This document shows, piece by piece, positions 24,847-34,091 of a DNA stretch of 64,000 bases. The stretch is from Aequorivita iocasae (GTDB lineage: Bacteria > Bacteroidota > Bacteroidia > Flavobacteriales > Flavobacteriaceae). The notes under the pieces were generated by a model. That model saw only the letters and a program-made list of their open reading frames with translations, did no database searches and was not told where the DNA came from. The translations under genes were made by a program, and so were the position numbers. The stretch lies in NCBI RefSeq assembly GCF_016757735.1, contig NZ_CP068439.1:930001-994000 (forward strand), written 5' to 3'. The stretch's first letter is position 1. Each line of letters begins with the position of its first letter.

Positions 24847-26781
24847 ATGAAACCATTACTACTCCCCTTTTTAATTTCAATTTCTTTTTTATCTTTTTCA
24901 CAGAATTCTCAAGAAGATATAAGCGAAGCGGAAGCCAAGGCCGCAACAGGCTGGTTTGGCAAACCCGTAAACCTCAACACCGGAAATTACGACCTAAAAT
25001 ACCACCGGTTGGAATTTACCGTGAATCCTGCCCAGGCATTTATTACCGGAACCGTCACTTCGCATTTTGTGGCAAAGGAAAATTTAAATACCGTGACTTT
25101 CGAACTTGTGGACAATATGACTGTCTCACAAGTTATGCAACGCGGTACGCCACTTAGTTTTACCCAAAACAACGATGATGAGGTTGTAATTACCCTCCCA
25201 CAAATGCAGGCGCAGGGCGTTCTGGATTCGCTGTCGGTAAGTTATTCCGGCAACCCCGTAAGTTCAGGTTTTGGTTCCTTTGAAACAGACACCCACAATG
25301 GCGATCCCGTTATGTGGACACTTTCAGAACCTTTTGGTGCTAAGGCATGGTGGCCCTGTAAGCAAGATTTGAATGATAAGATTGATATGATTGATATATA
25401 TATTACCACGCCACGCTTCAATCCTTCTAATGAGGAATACATAGCCGTAGCAAATGGGCTGGAAATAAGCCAAACCATAAACGGAAGCAATAAAACCACG
25501 CATTATAGGCACCAATATCCTATTCCCGCTTATTTGATTGCCATTGCTGTAACCAATTACACCGTATATTCACATACGGTAGCAAACAATGGAAATCCCT
25601 TTGAAATTGTAAATTATATTTATCCCGAAGATCTTTCATACGCACAATCGCGCACGCCTGTAACCGTGGACATAATGAATTTATATGCAGATCTTTTTGA
25701 ACCCTATCCCTACGCAAACGAAAAGTACGGACATGCACAGTTTGGCTGGGGTGGGGGCATGGAGCACACAACGGTTTCATTTATGGGCAGCCTAAGCCGT
25801 GGGTTGATTGCACACGAACTTGGTCATCAATGGTTCGGCGATAAAGTTACTTGCGGCAGTTGGCAAGATATTTGGCTGAATGAAGGTTTTGCCACATATC
25901 TTTCAGGACTCGTTATTGAAGATTTTGATGGTCCATCAGATTTTAGATCATGGAGGCAAGATAAGATAAATTCCATCACAGATTCGCCCGATGGGTCTGT
26001 TTATGTTCCAGCGCAGGACACAACTTCGGTCAATCGAATTTTCTGCAGCAGGCTGAGCTATAACAAAGGTTCTATGGTGCTGCATATGCTTCGAAAAAAA
26101 CTGGGTGATGCAGTTTTCTTTCAAGGGTTAAAAGATTATTTGGCAGACCCTGCTTTATCTTACGGCTATGCTAAAACCCCAGACCTCATCAGAAATATGG
26201 AGGCCGCCTCAGGGGGTGAAGATTTGTCAGAGTTTTTTGATGATTGGGTTTATGGCGAAGGTTATCCACGGTACACCGTACAATGGAACCAAGGCAGTGG
26301 TCCCGCAACTATCAATCTTAAAATTTCCCAGACCCAAAGCCACCCATCGGTTTCCTTTTTTGAAGCTTCCGTTCCATTACGCATTAACGGCACGCAAGGA
26401 GAAACCTTGGATATTGTGTTGGAGAACACTACAAACAACCAGGCATTTCAGTCTGCCGTGGGGTTCACGGTTCAAAGTGTCCAGTTTGATCCCGACTACC
26501 ATTTAATTTCCCGCAACAATAATGTGGTTTTGGGAACCGAAGATTTTACGTTTGGCCAGCAACTTGTACTTTATCCAAATCCAACTTCGGGATTTATCAA
26601 TCTTGAAAAGCCAGCTTCTATAAATGTTCAAAACATCAATATTTACAATACTTTAGGACAAATGTTATATTCTGAAAAATATTCGGAATCCATTGATGTT
26701 TCAAAATTTTCAAAAGGAGTATTATTTTTCAAAATAGAAACTTCAGAAGGCATTATCAATAAAAGAATAGTAAAAGATTAA
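24847..26781 (+). CDS. Secreted M1-family zinc aminopeptidase with T9SS sorting domain
   Basis: 644 residues. Signal peptide (LLLPFLISISFLSFSQ), M1 N-terminal beta domain, then the gluzincin catalytic domain: exopeptidase-type motif WGGGMEHTTVSF, zinc site HELGHQWFG and, 18 residues on, the third ligand in NEGFATYLSG. A linker leads to a ~75-residue C-terminal type A sorting domain (LVLYPNPTSGFINLEKPA ... KGVLFFKI). It removes N-terminal residues from peptides outside the cell, exported by type IX secretion. Confidence 0.93.
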   Translation: MKPLLLPFLISISFLSFSQNSQEDISEAEAKAATGWFGKPVNLNTGNYDLKYHRLEFTVNPAQAFITGTVTSHFVAKENLNTVTFELVDNMTVSQVMQRGTPLSFTQNNDDEVVITLPQMQAQGVLDSLSVSYSGNPVSSGFGSFETDTHNGDPVMWTLSEPFGAKAWWPCKQDLNDKIDMIDIYITTPRFNPSNEEYIAVANGLEISQTINGSNKTTHYRHQYPIPAYLIAIAVTNYTVYSHTVANNGNPFEIVNYIYPEDLSYAQSRTPVTVDIMNLYADLFEPYPYANEKYGHAQFGWGGGMEHTTVSFMGSLSRGLIAHELGHQWFGDKVTCGSWQDIWLNEGFATYLSGLVIEDFDGPSDFRSWRQDKINSITDSPDGSVYVPAQDTTSVNRIFCSRLSYNKGSMVLHMLRKKLGDAVFFQGLKDYLADPALSYGYAKTPDLIRNMEAASGGEDLSEFFDDWVYGEGYPRYTVQWNQGSGPATINLKISQTQSHPSVSFFEASVPLRINGTQGETLDIVLENTTNNQAFQSAVGFTVQSVQFDPDYHLISRNNNVVLGTEDFTFGQQLVLYPNPTSGFINLEKPASINVQNINIYNTLGQMLYSEKYSESIDVSKFSKGVLFFKIETSEGIINKRIVKD

Positions 26782-26818
26782 AACGTATTACCAAGCAAAC
26801 GTTCTTCCACAAATTAAT

Positions 26819-26851
26819 AAATAAGCGGGAACATACTCGCTTATTTTTTTT
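26819..26851 (+). terminator. Terminator behind the M1 peptidase gene
   Basis: AAATAAGCG (26819-26827) and CGCTTATTT (26838-26846) form a perfect 9-base stem with a 10-base loop, followed by a run of T. Confidence 0.8.
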
Positions 26852-26981
26852 GCACGTTCTAAAAGGTTACTTTTGTGCGATTTTTTGCTGAACCTGATAC
26901 CGAAAAGCAAAAAAAATTAGGCTCGAGTTTGGCAACGAATGATTAAAAATTGAGTCTTTTAAAAATATATATTTAAAAACT

Positions 26982-28307
26982 ATGAGTCCATTTGCTGTTA
27001 AAGCCATACAACTTATTTTAAGTCTGTCGTTATTGATCGTGCTGCACGAGCTGGGGCACTTTATTCCCGCAAAACTTTTTAAAACACGCGTAGAAAAATT
27101 CTATCTCTTTTTTGATGTGAAATTTTCACTCTTCAAAAAGAAAATTGGTGAAACCGTTTACGGAATCGGCTGGTTGCCGTTGGGCGGTTACGTGAAAATT
27201 TCAGGAATGATAGATGAGAGCATGGATAAGGAGCAGATGGCGCAGCCGCCACAACCGTGGGAATTTAGAAGCAAACCCGCCTGGCAACGATTAATCATTA
27301 TGCTTGGTGGCGTTACGGTAAATATTATCGTGGGCTTTGTAATTTATATGGGCATCCTGTATTTCTACGGGAGGAATATTACCACCAATGAAGATATTCC
27401 ACAGGGTTTTGCAGTTACCGAGCAATTTAAGGAATATGGTTTTCGAGACGGCGACCATGTGCTAAGTGTTAATGGTGAACCGCTAGAAGATGTAATGGAC
27501 ATTAACAGATATATATTTCTGCGCGATGTTTCAAAAGTGGAAGTGAAACACAGCGATGGCAATGTTGAAACCATTTCGGTTCCCGAGGATGCTGGCACAA
27601 AAATGTTTCAGAATGACACACATTTTCCATTTACACCGCGTCGTTTGGCAATTATAGATACCGTGCTTGCAGATCATCCCGCTGGCAAGGCCGGTTTGCA
27701 AAAGAATGATAAAATTATTGCTGTAAATGGAACATCCGTTCAGTATTATGATGAATTTCAAAATCTTACTTTAAAAGATAAAGAAAACACCATCGTTGTC
27801 TCCCGGGAAAACCAAATAGACACCTTGCGTGTAACCCCCAACGAAAAAGGGATTATTGGGGTTAATTCATTTGGCAGGGATATTGTTTCCCAAGTAGGGA
27901 AGACCGAAATCAAATATTCATTGGGTGAAAGCGTTGTGGGCGGAATCAGTTTCGGCTACAATACCTTAAAAGATTACGTAAAACAATTTAAGTACGTATT
28001 TACAGCCAAGGGCGCTACCCAGGTGGGTGGCTTTGGCGCCATTGGCAACCTCTTCCCCGATGCTTGGGACTGGCAAAGCTTTTGGGCAACCACGGCTTTA
28101 ATATCCATAATTCTTGCGTTTATGAACATTCTGCCCATTCCAGCTTTGGATGGTGGCCACGTAATGTTTTTACTTTATGAAATGGTAACGGGACGCAAGC
28201 CTAATGACAAATTTATGGAATATGCCCAAATGGTAGGCTTCTTCATTTTGATAGCCTTGGTACTTTTCGCCAACGGAAACGATATCTATCGTTGGTTGTT
28301 TGAATAG
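26982..28307 (+). CDS. rseP: RseP-type site-2 membrane zinc metalloprotease
   Basis: 441 residues. Intramembrane protease of family M50: zinc motif HELGH at residues 22-26 in the first helix, PDZ domains in the middle (ADHPAGKAGLQKNDKIIAVN), and the third ligand motif MNILPIPALDGGHV near the C-terminus. Cleaves anti-sigma factors or signal-peptide remnants in the inner membrane. An ECF sigma/anti-sigma pair lies just downstream after a terminator; a functional link is possible but unproven. Confidence 0.94.
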   Translation: MSPFAVKAIQLILSLSLLIVLHELGHFIPAKLFKTRVEKFYLFFDVKFSLFKKKIGETVYGIGWLPLGGYVKISGMIDESMDKEQMAQPPQPWEFRSKPAWQRLIIMLGGVTVNIIVGFVIYMGILYFYGRNITTNEDIPQGFAVTEQFKEYGFRDGDHVLSVNGEPLEDVMDINRYIFLRDVSKVEVKHSDGNVETISVPEDAGTKMFQNDTHFPFTPRRLAIIDTVLADHPAGKAGLQKNDKIIAVNGTSVQYYDEFQNLTLKDKENTIVVSRENQIDTLRVTPNEKGIIGVNSFGRDIVSQVGKTEIKYSLGESVVGGISFGYNTLKDYVKQFKYVFTAKGATQVGGFGAIGNLFPDAWDWQSFWATTALISIILAFMNILPIPALDGGHVMFLLYEMVTGRKPNDKFMEYAQMVGFFILIALVLFANGNDIYRWLFE

Positions 28308-28330
28308 AATTGCAGACTATCTCATCTTGT

Positions 28331-28365
28331 AAATACTTCGGATAATAATCCGAAGTATTTTTTTT
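28331..28365 (+). terminator. Strong terminator behind rseP
   Basis: 13-base perfect stem AAATACTTCGGAT / ATCCGAAGTATTT around AATA, followed by T8 in total. Confidence 0.92.
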
Positions 28366-28559
28366 ATAAATGTGATGACGTTTCGGTTTCTCTTTCGATG
28401 TATTTAAAACGGCAAAATTGTTTTTTTGGTTTTTTGTGCAATAATAGGATAAAAGAGTAGTTCATTTCAACGAAAAAAAACAGCTATTTACCTTAAGTTG
28501 TTCAAAAATGATATAACGATTACAGATAAATTGTATCTTTCTGTATTGTTTTATAACCA

Positions 28560-29147
28560 ATGCATAAGCATAGCATCCAAAAATTAATTGATTTGCCATT
28601 TAATAGCACGGTAGTACTCATCAAAAAAAATGACACTACCACTCTAAAAAAATTATATAAAACCAACTTTGCGAAAGTGAAGCGTTACGTATTAAAAAAT
28701 AGCGGCGACGAGCACCAGGCAAAAGATGTTTACCAAGAAGCTTTTGTGGCAATGTGGCGAAACATTAAAAACGACAGGTTCTCCGCAGAAAGCGAAACGG
28801 CTATTAATGGTTATCTCTTTCAGATTGCGAAGTATAAATGGTTAGACCACGTACGCTCTGCAAAATATAAGAATACCACCTTTATAAATCGAGATATAGA
28901 ATATGACGAGCCCGAGATTGAGATGGATGATTTAAAAAATAAAAAAATTAAAATACTAATGGAGTGTATTGGCAATCTGGGTGAACGCTGTCAGACGCTA
29001 CTGAAACTGTTTTATTTTGAAAGAAAACCCTATAAGGAAATCGCGCAAATACTGTCAATGGATGAAGCTTCTGCACGCAACGCAAAATACCGGTGCCAAG
29101 AACAATTAAAAAAAATGACCCAAACAATCCCCAATGAACCCAAATAA
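28560..29147 (+). CDS. ECF-type RNA polymerase sigma factor
   Basis: 195 residues. Region 2 (KDVYQEAFVAMWRNI, then YLFQIAKYKWLDHVRSAK) and region 4 (LLKLFYFERKPYKEIAQIL, MDEASARNAKYRCQEQLKK) of the sigma-70 ECF group are clear. It overlaps by 14 bases with the next gene, which encodes the probable anti-sigma factor. The usual RpoE-like promoter specificity cannot be read from sequence alone. Confidence 0.9.
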   Translation: MHKHSIQKLIDLPFNSTVVLIKKNDTTTLKKLYKTNFAKVKRYVLKNSGDEHQAKDVYQEAFVAMWRNIKNDRFSAESETAINGYLFQIAKYKWLDHVRSAKYKNTTFINRDIEYDEPEIEMDDLKNKKIKILMECIGNLGERCQTLLKLFYFERKPYKEIAQILSMDEASARNAKYRCQEQLKKMTQTIPNEPK

Positions 29148-29868
29148 TCAAATAGAAAACAACCAAGAAAATGCAGAACTTATTGATGCATATTTATTGG
29201 GTAGCTTAGATTCAGACGAGCTTGCCGAGTTTGAAGAGCGTATGAATCTATTTCCAGATCTTCGCCAATTGGTAAAAGAACAAAAGACACTCATGCAAAG
29301 TGTAGAAGAAACTAATTTAAAAGATTCACTTAACGATTTTCATTCAGAAATAAAGCAAGGCCCTGAAAAAAAAGGGATGTCGCGCGGCTGGCTGGCATTA
29401 GCAGCTTCTTTTTTGGTTTTAATAAGCGTTAGTATATGGGCTGTTTTAAATAGCGGGAATTCTCCCGAAAAAGTCTTTTCGGCAAATTTTAAACCAGATC
29501 CAGGCCTTCCCACAACTATGGGAACTGCTTCGGATTATGAATTTTATTACGGGATGGTAAACTACAAGCGCAAGGAATATGCAGAAGCCATAAATCGGTG
29601 GGAATCGTTATATGCTGCCAATCCTGAAAACGATACCGTTGTATATTTTCTGGGAGTTGCAAATTTAGCCAACGGCAATCCACGACAAGCCGAAAAATAT
29701 TTGAAATTGGCAAAAAAGAAAACCAATAGCGTATTTTACGAAGAAGTAAACTATTATCTGGCCCTTTCCCTTTTAAAAGAAAACAAAATTGAAGAAGCCA
29801 AAACAGTTCTGGAAAAAAGCGAATCGTCTGCAAGTAAGGTATTGCTTAAAGAAATAAATGATCTTTAA
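29134..29868 (+). CDS. Probable anti-sigma factor with single membrane helix and TPR repeats
   Basis: 244 residues. N-terminal ~70 residues resemble the helical anti-sigma domain (LIDAYLLGSLDSDELAEFEE), without an obvious zinc His-Cys-Cys motif; one transmembrane helix (about 85-104); C-terminal part with two to three TPR-like helical hairpins (YYGMVNYKRKEYAEAINRWE, VYFLGVANLANGNPRQAEKY). Overlaps the sigma gene, typical for translational coupling of sigma and anti-sigma. The signal may be sensed by the periplasmic TPR part. Confidence 0.75.
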   Translation: MNPNNQIENNQENAELIDAYLLGSLDSDELAEFEERMNLFPDLRQLVKEQKTLMQSVEETNLKDSLNDFHSEIKQGPEKKGMSRGWLALAASFLVLISVSIWAVLNSGNSPEKVFSANFKPDPGLPTTMGTASDYEFYYGMVNYKRKEYAEAINRWESLYAANPENDTVVYFLGVANLANGNPRQAEKYLKLAKKKTNSVFYEEVNYYLALSLLKENKIEEAKTVLEKSESSASKVLLKEINDL

Positions 29869-29935
29869 ATTTGTTAATTTCCCAATTCCATTTTAAACAT
29901 AAAAAAACAAAATTGATAAAGTTTCATTTTTTATT

Positions 29936-29964
29936 TTGATGGAATTAAAAAATGGGTATATTTG
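29936..29964 (+). promoter_or_regulatory. Promoter of tRNA-Asn
   Basis: TTG 29936-29938, 18-base spacer, TATATTTG 29957-29964; transcription would start about 13 bases before the tRNA. Confidence 0.65.
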
Positions 29965-29982
29965 CAACCGCTAACGCAAAAT

Positions 29983-30056
29983 TCCTCCTTAGCTCAGTTG
30001 GTTAGAGCATCTGACTGTTAATCAGAGGGTCCTTGGTTCGAGCCCAAGAGGAGGAG
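29983..30056 (+). tRNA. tRNA-Asn (anticodon GTT)
   Basis: 74 bases. Acceptor TCCTCCT pairs with AGGAGGA; anticodon stem TCTGA/TCAGA with loop CTGTTAA, anticodon GTT at 30017-30019; T-arm contains GGTTCGAGCC. The CCA end is not encoded. Confidence 0.97.
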
Positions 30057-30067
30057 CTTAGTTAGAG

Positions 30068-30104
30068 AAAGCCTTCACAGAAATGTGGAGGCTTTTGTGT
30101 TTTT
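30068..30104 (+). terminator. Terminator behind tRNA-Asn
   Basis: 12-base stem AAAGCCTTCACA / TGTGGAGGCTTT (one G-U pair) capped by a GAAA tetraloop, followed by a T-rich stretch. Confidence 0.8.
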
Positions 30105-30216
30105 GGCGGGTAAAACATAGGTCAAAAATAAATTTAGACTTCAACCTAAAATTTTACCACCAAGTATAGCTTGACCTATAAATGTAAATTTTGTTTTATT
30201 TTTATTTCAAAAAGCT

Positions 30217-31206
30217 ATGTACAAAAGAAAAAGACATGGTAAGGGTTTTACATACAAGTATAAAAATGGCAAAACCATCACTGATCCAGACACACGTAAG
30301 TGGATAAAATCGCTTGTAATTCCTCCAGCCTGGACCGAAGTTGAAATAAATGAAGACCCCAATGCAGATCTATTAGTAACGGGGAGAGACGATAAAAATC
30401 GTAAACAGTATTTATACCATCCCAAATATACCGAACGCCAAAATGCTAAAAAATTTGACCGTATTGTCGATTTTGCCGACCAATTGGAACATATGAGGCG
30501 TGTGACCGGTCAGCATCTTCGCAAAAAAAAATTAACACGGGAAAAAGTACTTGCTACCATGCTTCGGCTATTGGAAGTTGCTTTTTTTAGACCCGGTAGC
30601 GAAGCATATGCCAAAGAAAATGATACGTACGGACTTACAACCATGCGAAGCAAACATCTTACCATTAAAGGGGATGAACTTATCTTTTCCTATAACGGAA
30701 AATCTGGGCAGGATCAGGAAAAACATATTGTCGACAAAAAGTTAGCAAAAATTGTTCAAGAAATTGATGATATGCCAGGATATGAAATTTTTAAATATGT
30801 AGACGAAAATGATCAAATAGTGGATGTAAAAAGTGACGATCTCAATGCCTATATTCACGAGGTAATGGGCGAGGATTTTTCAGCTAAAGATTTTAGAACC
30901 TGGGCCGGCACTCTTATTGCCGCAATTGCTTTGGATGAGTTGGGCGTGGTTAAGGAAAAGCATCAAAAAAAATTAGACCAAAATATAAAAGAAGCTGTAA
31001 ACCAAGTTTCAGAAAAACTTGGAAACACTCCTTCAGTAGCACGAAGTTCCTATATAGACCCACGCATTATTGAGAACTACATGGAAGGCAGGACATTGCA
31101 ATATTTTGAAAAAGAAATTAGCCGAATGTTACGAAAAGCGGAAAATCTATCCAAAGAAGAAATTGGGGTTTTGTGCATGCTTCGTGAACGCTTCAAGAAA
31201 AAATAA
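30217..31206 (+). CDS. DNA topoisomerase IB
   Basis: 329 residues. Type IB enzyme that nicks one strand via a 3'-phosphotyrosine and relaxes supercoils. The catalytic set is visible: Arg in TYGLTTMRSKHL, Lys in YNGKSGQ, the Arg/His of FRTWAGT and nucleophile Tyr279 in ARSSYIDPRI. It resembles the short poxvirus-like bacterial enzymes. Encoded between two tRNA genes with no operon partner. Confidence 0.94.
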   Translation: MYKRKRHGKGFTYKYKNGKTITDPDTRKWIKSLVIPPAWTEVEINEDPNADLLVTGRDDKNRKQYLYHPKYTERQNAKKFDRIVDFADQLEHMRRVTGQHLRKKKLTREKVLATMLRLLEVAFFRPGSEAYAKENDTYGLTTMRSKHLTIKGDELIFSYNGKSGQDQEKHIVDKKLAKIVQEIDDMPGYEIFKYVDENDQIVDVKSDDLNAYIHEVMGEDFSAKDFRTWAGTLIAAIALDELGVVKEKHQKKLDQNIKEAVNQVSEKLGNTPSVARSSYIDPRIIENYMEGRTLQYFEKEISRMLRKAENLSKEEIGVLCMLRERFKKK

Positions 31207-31254
31207 TAGTTATGCTAAAGTAGGCAAACCTTCAAGCAATAATTCTAAAATAAC

Positions 31255-31262
31255 TAAATTTG
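31255..31262 (+). promoter_or_regulatory. -7 element of tRNA-Arg
   Basis: TAAATTTG, perfect TAnnTTTG, 15 bases before the tRNA; no clear -33 TTG. Confidence 0.45.
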
Positions 31263-31277
31263 CACACTCCTTATTTT

Positions 31278-31349
31278 GGCCTCATAGTTCAATGGATAGA
31301 ATAGAAGTTTCCTAAACTTTAGATCCAAGTTCGATTCTTGGTGAGGCTA
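31278..31349 (+). tRNA. tRNA-Arg (anticodon CCT)
   Basis: 72 bases. Acceptor GGCCTCA pairs with TGAGGCT (first pair G-U), D-stem GTTC/GAAT, anticodon stem GAAGT/ACTTT with loop TTCCTAA (anticodon CCT), T-arm CCAAG-TTCGATT-CTTGG. CCA not encoded. Confidence 0.93.
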
Positions 31350-31482
31350 CTAATTTTAGTAATGGCATAGATTAAATAGAATCCTTTCGGCAATCCATAA
31401 CACCTCTCCACATTTTTTATAATAAATTTAAGGAGCGGCAAACATTATTTCACTAATTTATGTTTTATTCAGAAAAATTATT

Positions 31483-32358
31483 ATGAGAGAAAATAAAATT
31501 GCCTTTTTTATAATTATAGGCGTGCTCGCATTTGTGGGGATTCTTTGGTATGCCTTTGAAAACCCAGCACTAAACCCGCGATTGGAAGAAGAAACCTATA
31601 CAATTATACGCAAGTGGGATATGCCAATTGAATTGAACGAAATAAGCGGGATAAGATGGATTTCCGAAGATAAAATTGCCGCGGTGCAAGACGAAGAGGG
31701 AGATATTTTTATATACAACCTTCAAACAAACCTTGTTGAAGAAAAAATAGCCTTCGGAAACTCGGGTGACTATGAAGCAATAACCACAACAGATAGTAGT
31801 GCATATGTTATGGAAAGCAGCGGTCGTCTCTTTGAGGTTAAAAATTTTCTAGGCAATAATTTTGAAACCCACGAATATCAAGTTCCCTTTTCAGGCAGAA
31901 ACAATATGGAATCGATGGTAGCCGATTCGCTAAACAACAGAATACTCTTCGCAGTAAAAGACATAGACCCTAATAGTAAAAAATATAAAGGAATTTATGC
32001 TTTTGATATCGAAACCAAAAAATCCAATTCCTTGCCGGTACTGAAAATCCCTCTGGACGACCCCATTTTTAAATCAAAAGATGCCGATGACGATATAGAC
32101 CTCTTTTCAAATTTTTTCCCTTCAGATATAGCTATACATCCCAAAACGGGACATTTCTATATTTTAGAAGGAAAAAATCCGCAGGTGTTGATAATGGACA
32201 GTATTGGCAAACTATTACAATTGCATAAACTATACAAGGAATCTTTTCCACAACCTGAAGGAATTACTTTCGCACCCGATGGAACCCTATATATTTCCAA
32301 TGAAGGAAAAAACGGGACTGCAAATATTCTGGAAGTAGAATTTGATGAAGAAGAGTAA
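31483..32358 (+). CDS. SdiA-regulated-type membrane-anchored beta-propeller protein
   Basis: 291 residues. N-terminal transmembrane anchor (residues 7-24) then a beta-propeller domain resembling the SdiA-regulated family: ELNEISGIRWISEDKIAAVQ, PQPEGITFAPDGTLYISNEG. The propeller lies in the periplasm. Some relatives may bind calcium or act on phytate-like compounds, but no catalytic residues can be assigned here. Confidence 0.82.
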   Translation: MRENKIAFFIIIGVLAFVGILWYAFENPALNPRLEEETYTIIRKWDMPIELNEISGIRWISEDKIAAVQDEEGDIFIYNLQTNLVEEKIAFGNSGDYEAITTTDSSAYVMESSGRLFEVKNFLGNNFETHEYQVPFSGRNNMESMVADSLNNRILFAVKDIDPNSKKYKGIYAFDIETKKSNSLPVLKIPLDDPIFKSKDADDDIDLFSNFFPSDIAIHPKTGHFYILEGKNPQVLIMDSIGKLLQLHKLYKESFPQPEGITFAPDGTLYISNEGKNGTANILEVEFDEEE

Positions 32359-32360
32359 TT

Positions 32361-33308
32361 TTAATATTTGTCTTTTAAGTTGGTAAGCATAATTTCGGTC
32401 ATTTCATCTAAAGAAATTTCGCTTTTCCACCCCCAATCTTCCCGTGCTTCACTATCATTAATACTTTGCGGCCAACTGTCTGCAATAGTCTGTCTAAAGT
32501 CTGGCTCATAGCTTATTTTAAAACCAGGAATGTGCTTTTGGATGCTTTCGGTAATTTCCTCCGGATTGAAACTCATGGCAGAGAGATTGTACGAGCTTCT
32601 TATTTTAATTTTCTCATTTTCTGCCTCCATAATATTAACCGTAGCTTTTATGGCATCATCCATAAACATCATGGGCAAGGTGGTTTCAGCATTTAGAAAG
32701 CAGATGTACTTTTTGTGCTTTAATGCTTTGTGATAAATATCCACCGCATAATCTGTAGTGCCGCCACCAGGCAGTGTTTTATAACTGATAAGCCCCGGGT
32801 ACCGAATGCTGCGCACATCCACACCATAGCGATTGTAATAATATTCACACCAGCGTTCTCCGGTTTGTTTGCTTATTCCGTAAACAGTAGTTGGTTCCAT
32901 CACCGTGCGCTGTGGCGTGTCTGTTTTTGGAGTGGAAGGCCCAAAAACAGCAATGCTGGAAGGCCAAAATATCTTTTCGATTTTTTTGTCTTTGGCCAAA
33001 TTCAAGACGTGAAAAAGTGAATTCATATTCAGGTTCCAACCTTTCATGGGAAATTTTTCCGCCGTAGCAGAAAGCATTGCCGCCATTAAATAAACGTCTG
33101 TTATCTCGTGACGTATTACCACCTCTTCAACAGCGTTGTAATCCATGGCGTCCAAAATCTCAAACGGGCCACTCTTCATCAACTCTTCATCGCCCTCCCT
33201 AATGTCGCTGGCTATAACTTTATGTTTCCCAAATTTATCGCGCAGGTAGATAGTCAATTCCGTGCCTATCTGGCCACAGGCGCCTATAATAAGAATACGT
33301 TTTTTCAT
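32361..33308 (-). CDS. NAD-dependent epimerase-type L-threonine 3-dehydrogenase
   Basis: 315 residues from ATG 33308 (an earlier in-frame ATG at 33344 would lie ahead of the Rossmann fold). Extended short-chain dehydrogenase: NAD-binding GACGQIG at residues ~8-14, active-site Ser-Ser then YGISKQTGE (Tyr-x3-Lys). The segment GGGTTDYAVDIYHKAL is typical of the SDR-type threonine dehydrogenases, which oxidise threonine to 2-amino-3-ketobutyrate. No kbl gene is adjacent. A sugar epimerase is the alternative. Confidence 0.87.
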   Translation of the reverse strand: MKKRILIIGACGQIGTELTIYLRDKFGKHKVIASDIREGDEELMKSGPFEILDAMDYNAVEEVVIRHEITDVYLMAAMLSATAEKFPMKGWNLNMNSLFHVLNLAKDKKIEKIFWPSSIAVFGPSTPKTDTPQRTVMEPTTVYGISKQTGERWCEYYYNRYGVDVRSIRYPGLISYKTLPGGGTTDYAVDIYHKALKHKKYICFLNAETTLPMMFMDDAIKATVNIMEAENEKIKIRSSYNLSAMSFNPEEITESIQKHIPGFKISYEPDFRQTIADSWPQSINDSEAREDWGWKSEISLDEMTEIMLTNLKDKY

Positions 33309-33399
33309 TCGTTTGTTTTTCAAAAATGAACTGTAAATATACATATTATCAGTTCTTTCAACACTTAAAAATTTTATGTGTCATTTCGTTAATAACCAG

Positions 33400-33407
33400 T
33401 ATCTTTG
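33400..33407 (+). promoter_or_regulatory. -7 element of the lipoprotein gene
   Basis: TATCTTTG, 18 bases before ATG 33425; no clear -33 box. It supports the shorter start. Confidence 0.45.
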
Positions 33408-33424
33408 TGCCTTTTGTATTCTTT

Positions 33425-34006
33425 ATGAAGTTTGTTATCCCCCTTTTAGTGCTTGTAGGTATTGTTTTTTCCTGCGGAAATGCTTCCGAAGAAAACCAAG
33501 CCCAAAAGCCAACCAATGACGCTTCCATAATTTTTGGTGATAAAGAATATGTCTTTCCCCAACTTTCTGAACCCGCGAAAAAACAAGCGGTGCAGTGGGG
33601 TATTTTGGAAGATTTTCTTGCCGAAGCACAAAATGCAAACGGCAGTAATTACCAAGACTTGCGAAACCGTACGGAACGCTTAAGCGAATATGCAGATTCG
33701 CTTTTTAAAAACATTCCTGACACACTTGACACAAAACCCATCCACAGCCGCTTGATGGTTCTGAAAACCCGCGCTGCCCTACTTTTTCAGGCTTCGCACC
33801 AAGCTACTATTGATTCGTTAAAAGTCCAGCAATCTTTGGAAGAAATGAACGTGGCAGTCAAAAACCTGATTGTACAGCTAAACGAAAAATTTCAGAAAGA
33901 CCGCATAGATTTTACAAGAAGGGAAGACGAGGAAAATGAACTGAAAAAACAACAGCGATACAAAGATTCAATTTTGAACTTAGAACTTCAGGATAAAAAG
34001 AATTAG
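33425..34006 (+). CDS. Lipoprotein of unknown function with coiled-coil C-terminus
   Basis: 193 residues from ATG 33425 (the frame is open from 33326, but the lipobox VGIVFSC and the promoter element fix the start). The mature protein is mostly helical: a region around SEYADSLFKNIPDTL followed by a long charged helix rich in Glu, Lys and Gln up to the end (RREDEENELKKQQRYKDSI). No known domain recognised; common in flavobacteria. Divergent from the dehydrogenase gene. Confidence 0.8.
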   Translation: MKFVIPLLVLVGIVFSCGNASEENQAQKPTNDASIIFGDKEYVFPQLSEPAKKQAVQWGILEDFLAEAQNANGSNYQDLRNRTERLSEYADSLFKNIPDTLDTKPIHSRLMVLKTRAALLFQASHQATIDSLKVQQSLEEMNVAVKNLIVQLNEKFQKDRIDFTRREDEENELKKQQRYKDSILNLELQDKKN

Positions 34007-34033
34007 AAAGTGTAACAAACACCCCTAAAGCAC

Positions 34034-34056
34034 AACTTATACTTTCAGTATAAGTT
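34034..34056 (+). terminator. Hairpin between the lipoprotein and M13 genes
   Basis: AACTTATACT (34034-34043), loop TTC, AGTATAAGTT (34047-34056), then TTAAA; weak T-tail, so either a weak terminator or a leader structure 36 bases before the next ATG. Confidence 0.5.
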
Positions 34057-34091
34057 TTAAATCAATAAATACTTTAATCAAAAACCATAAA

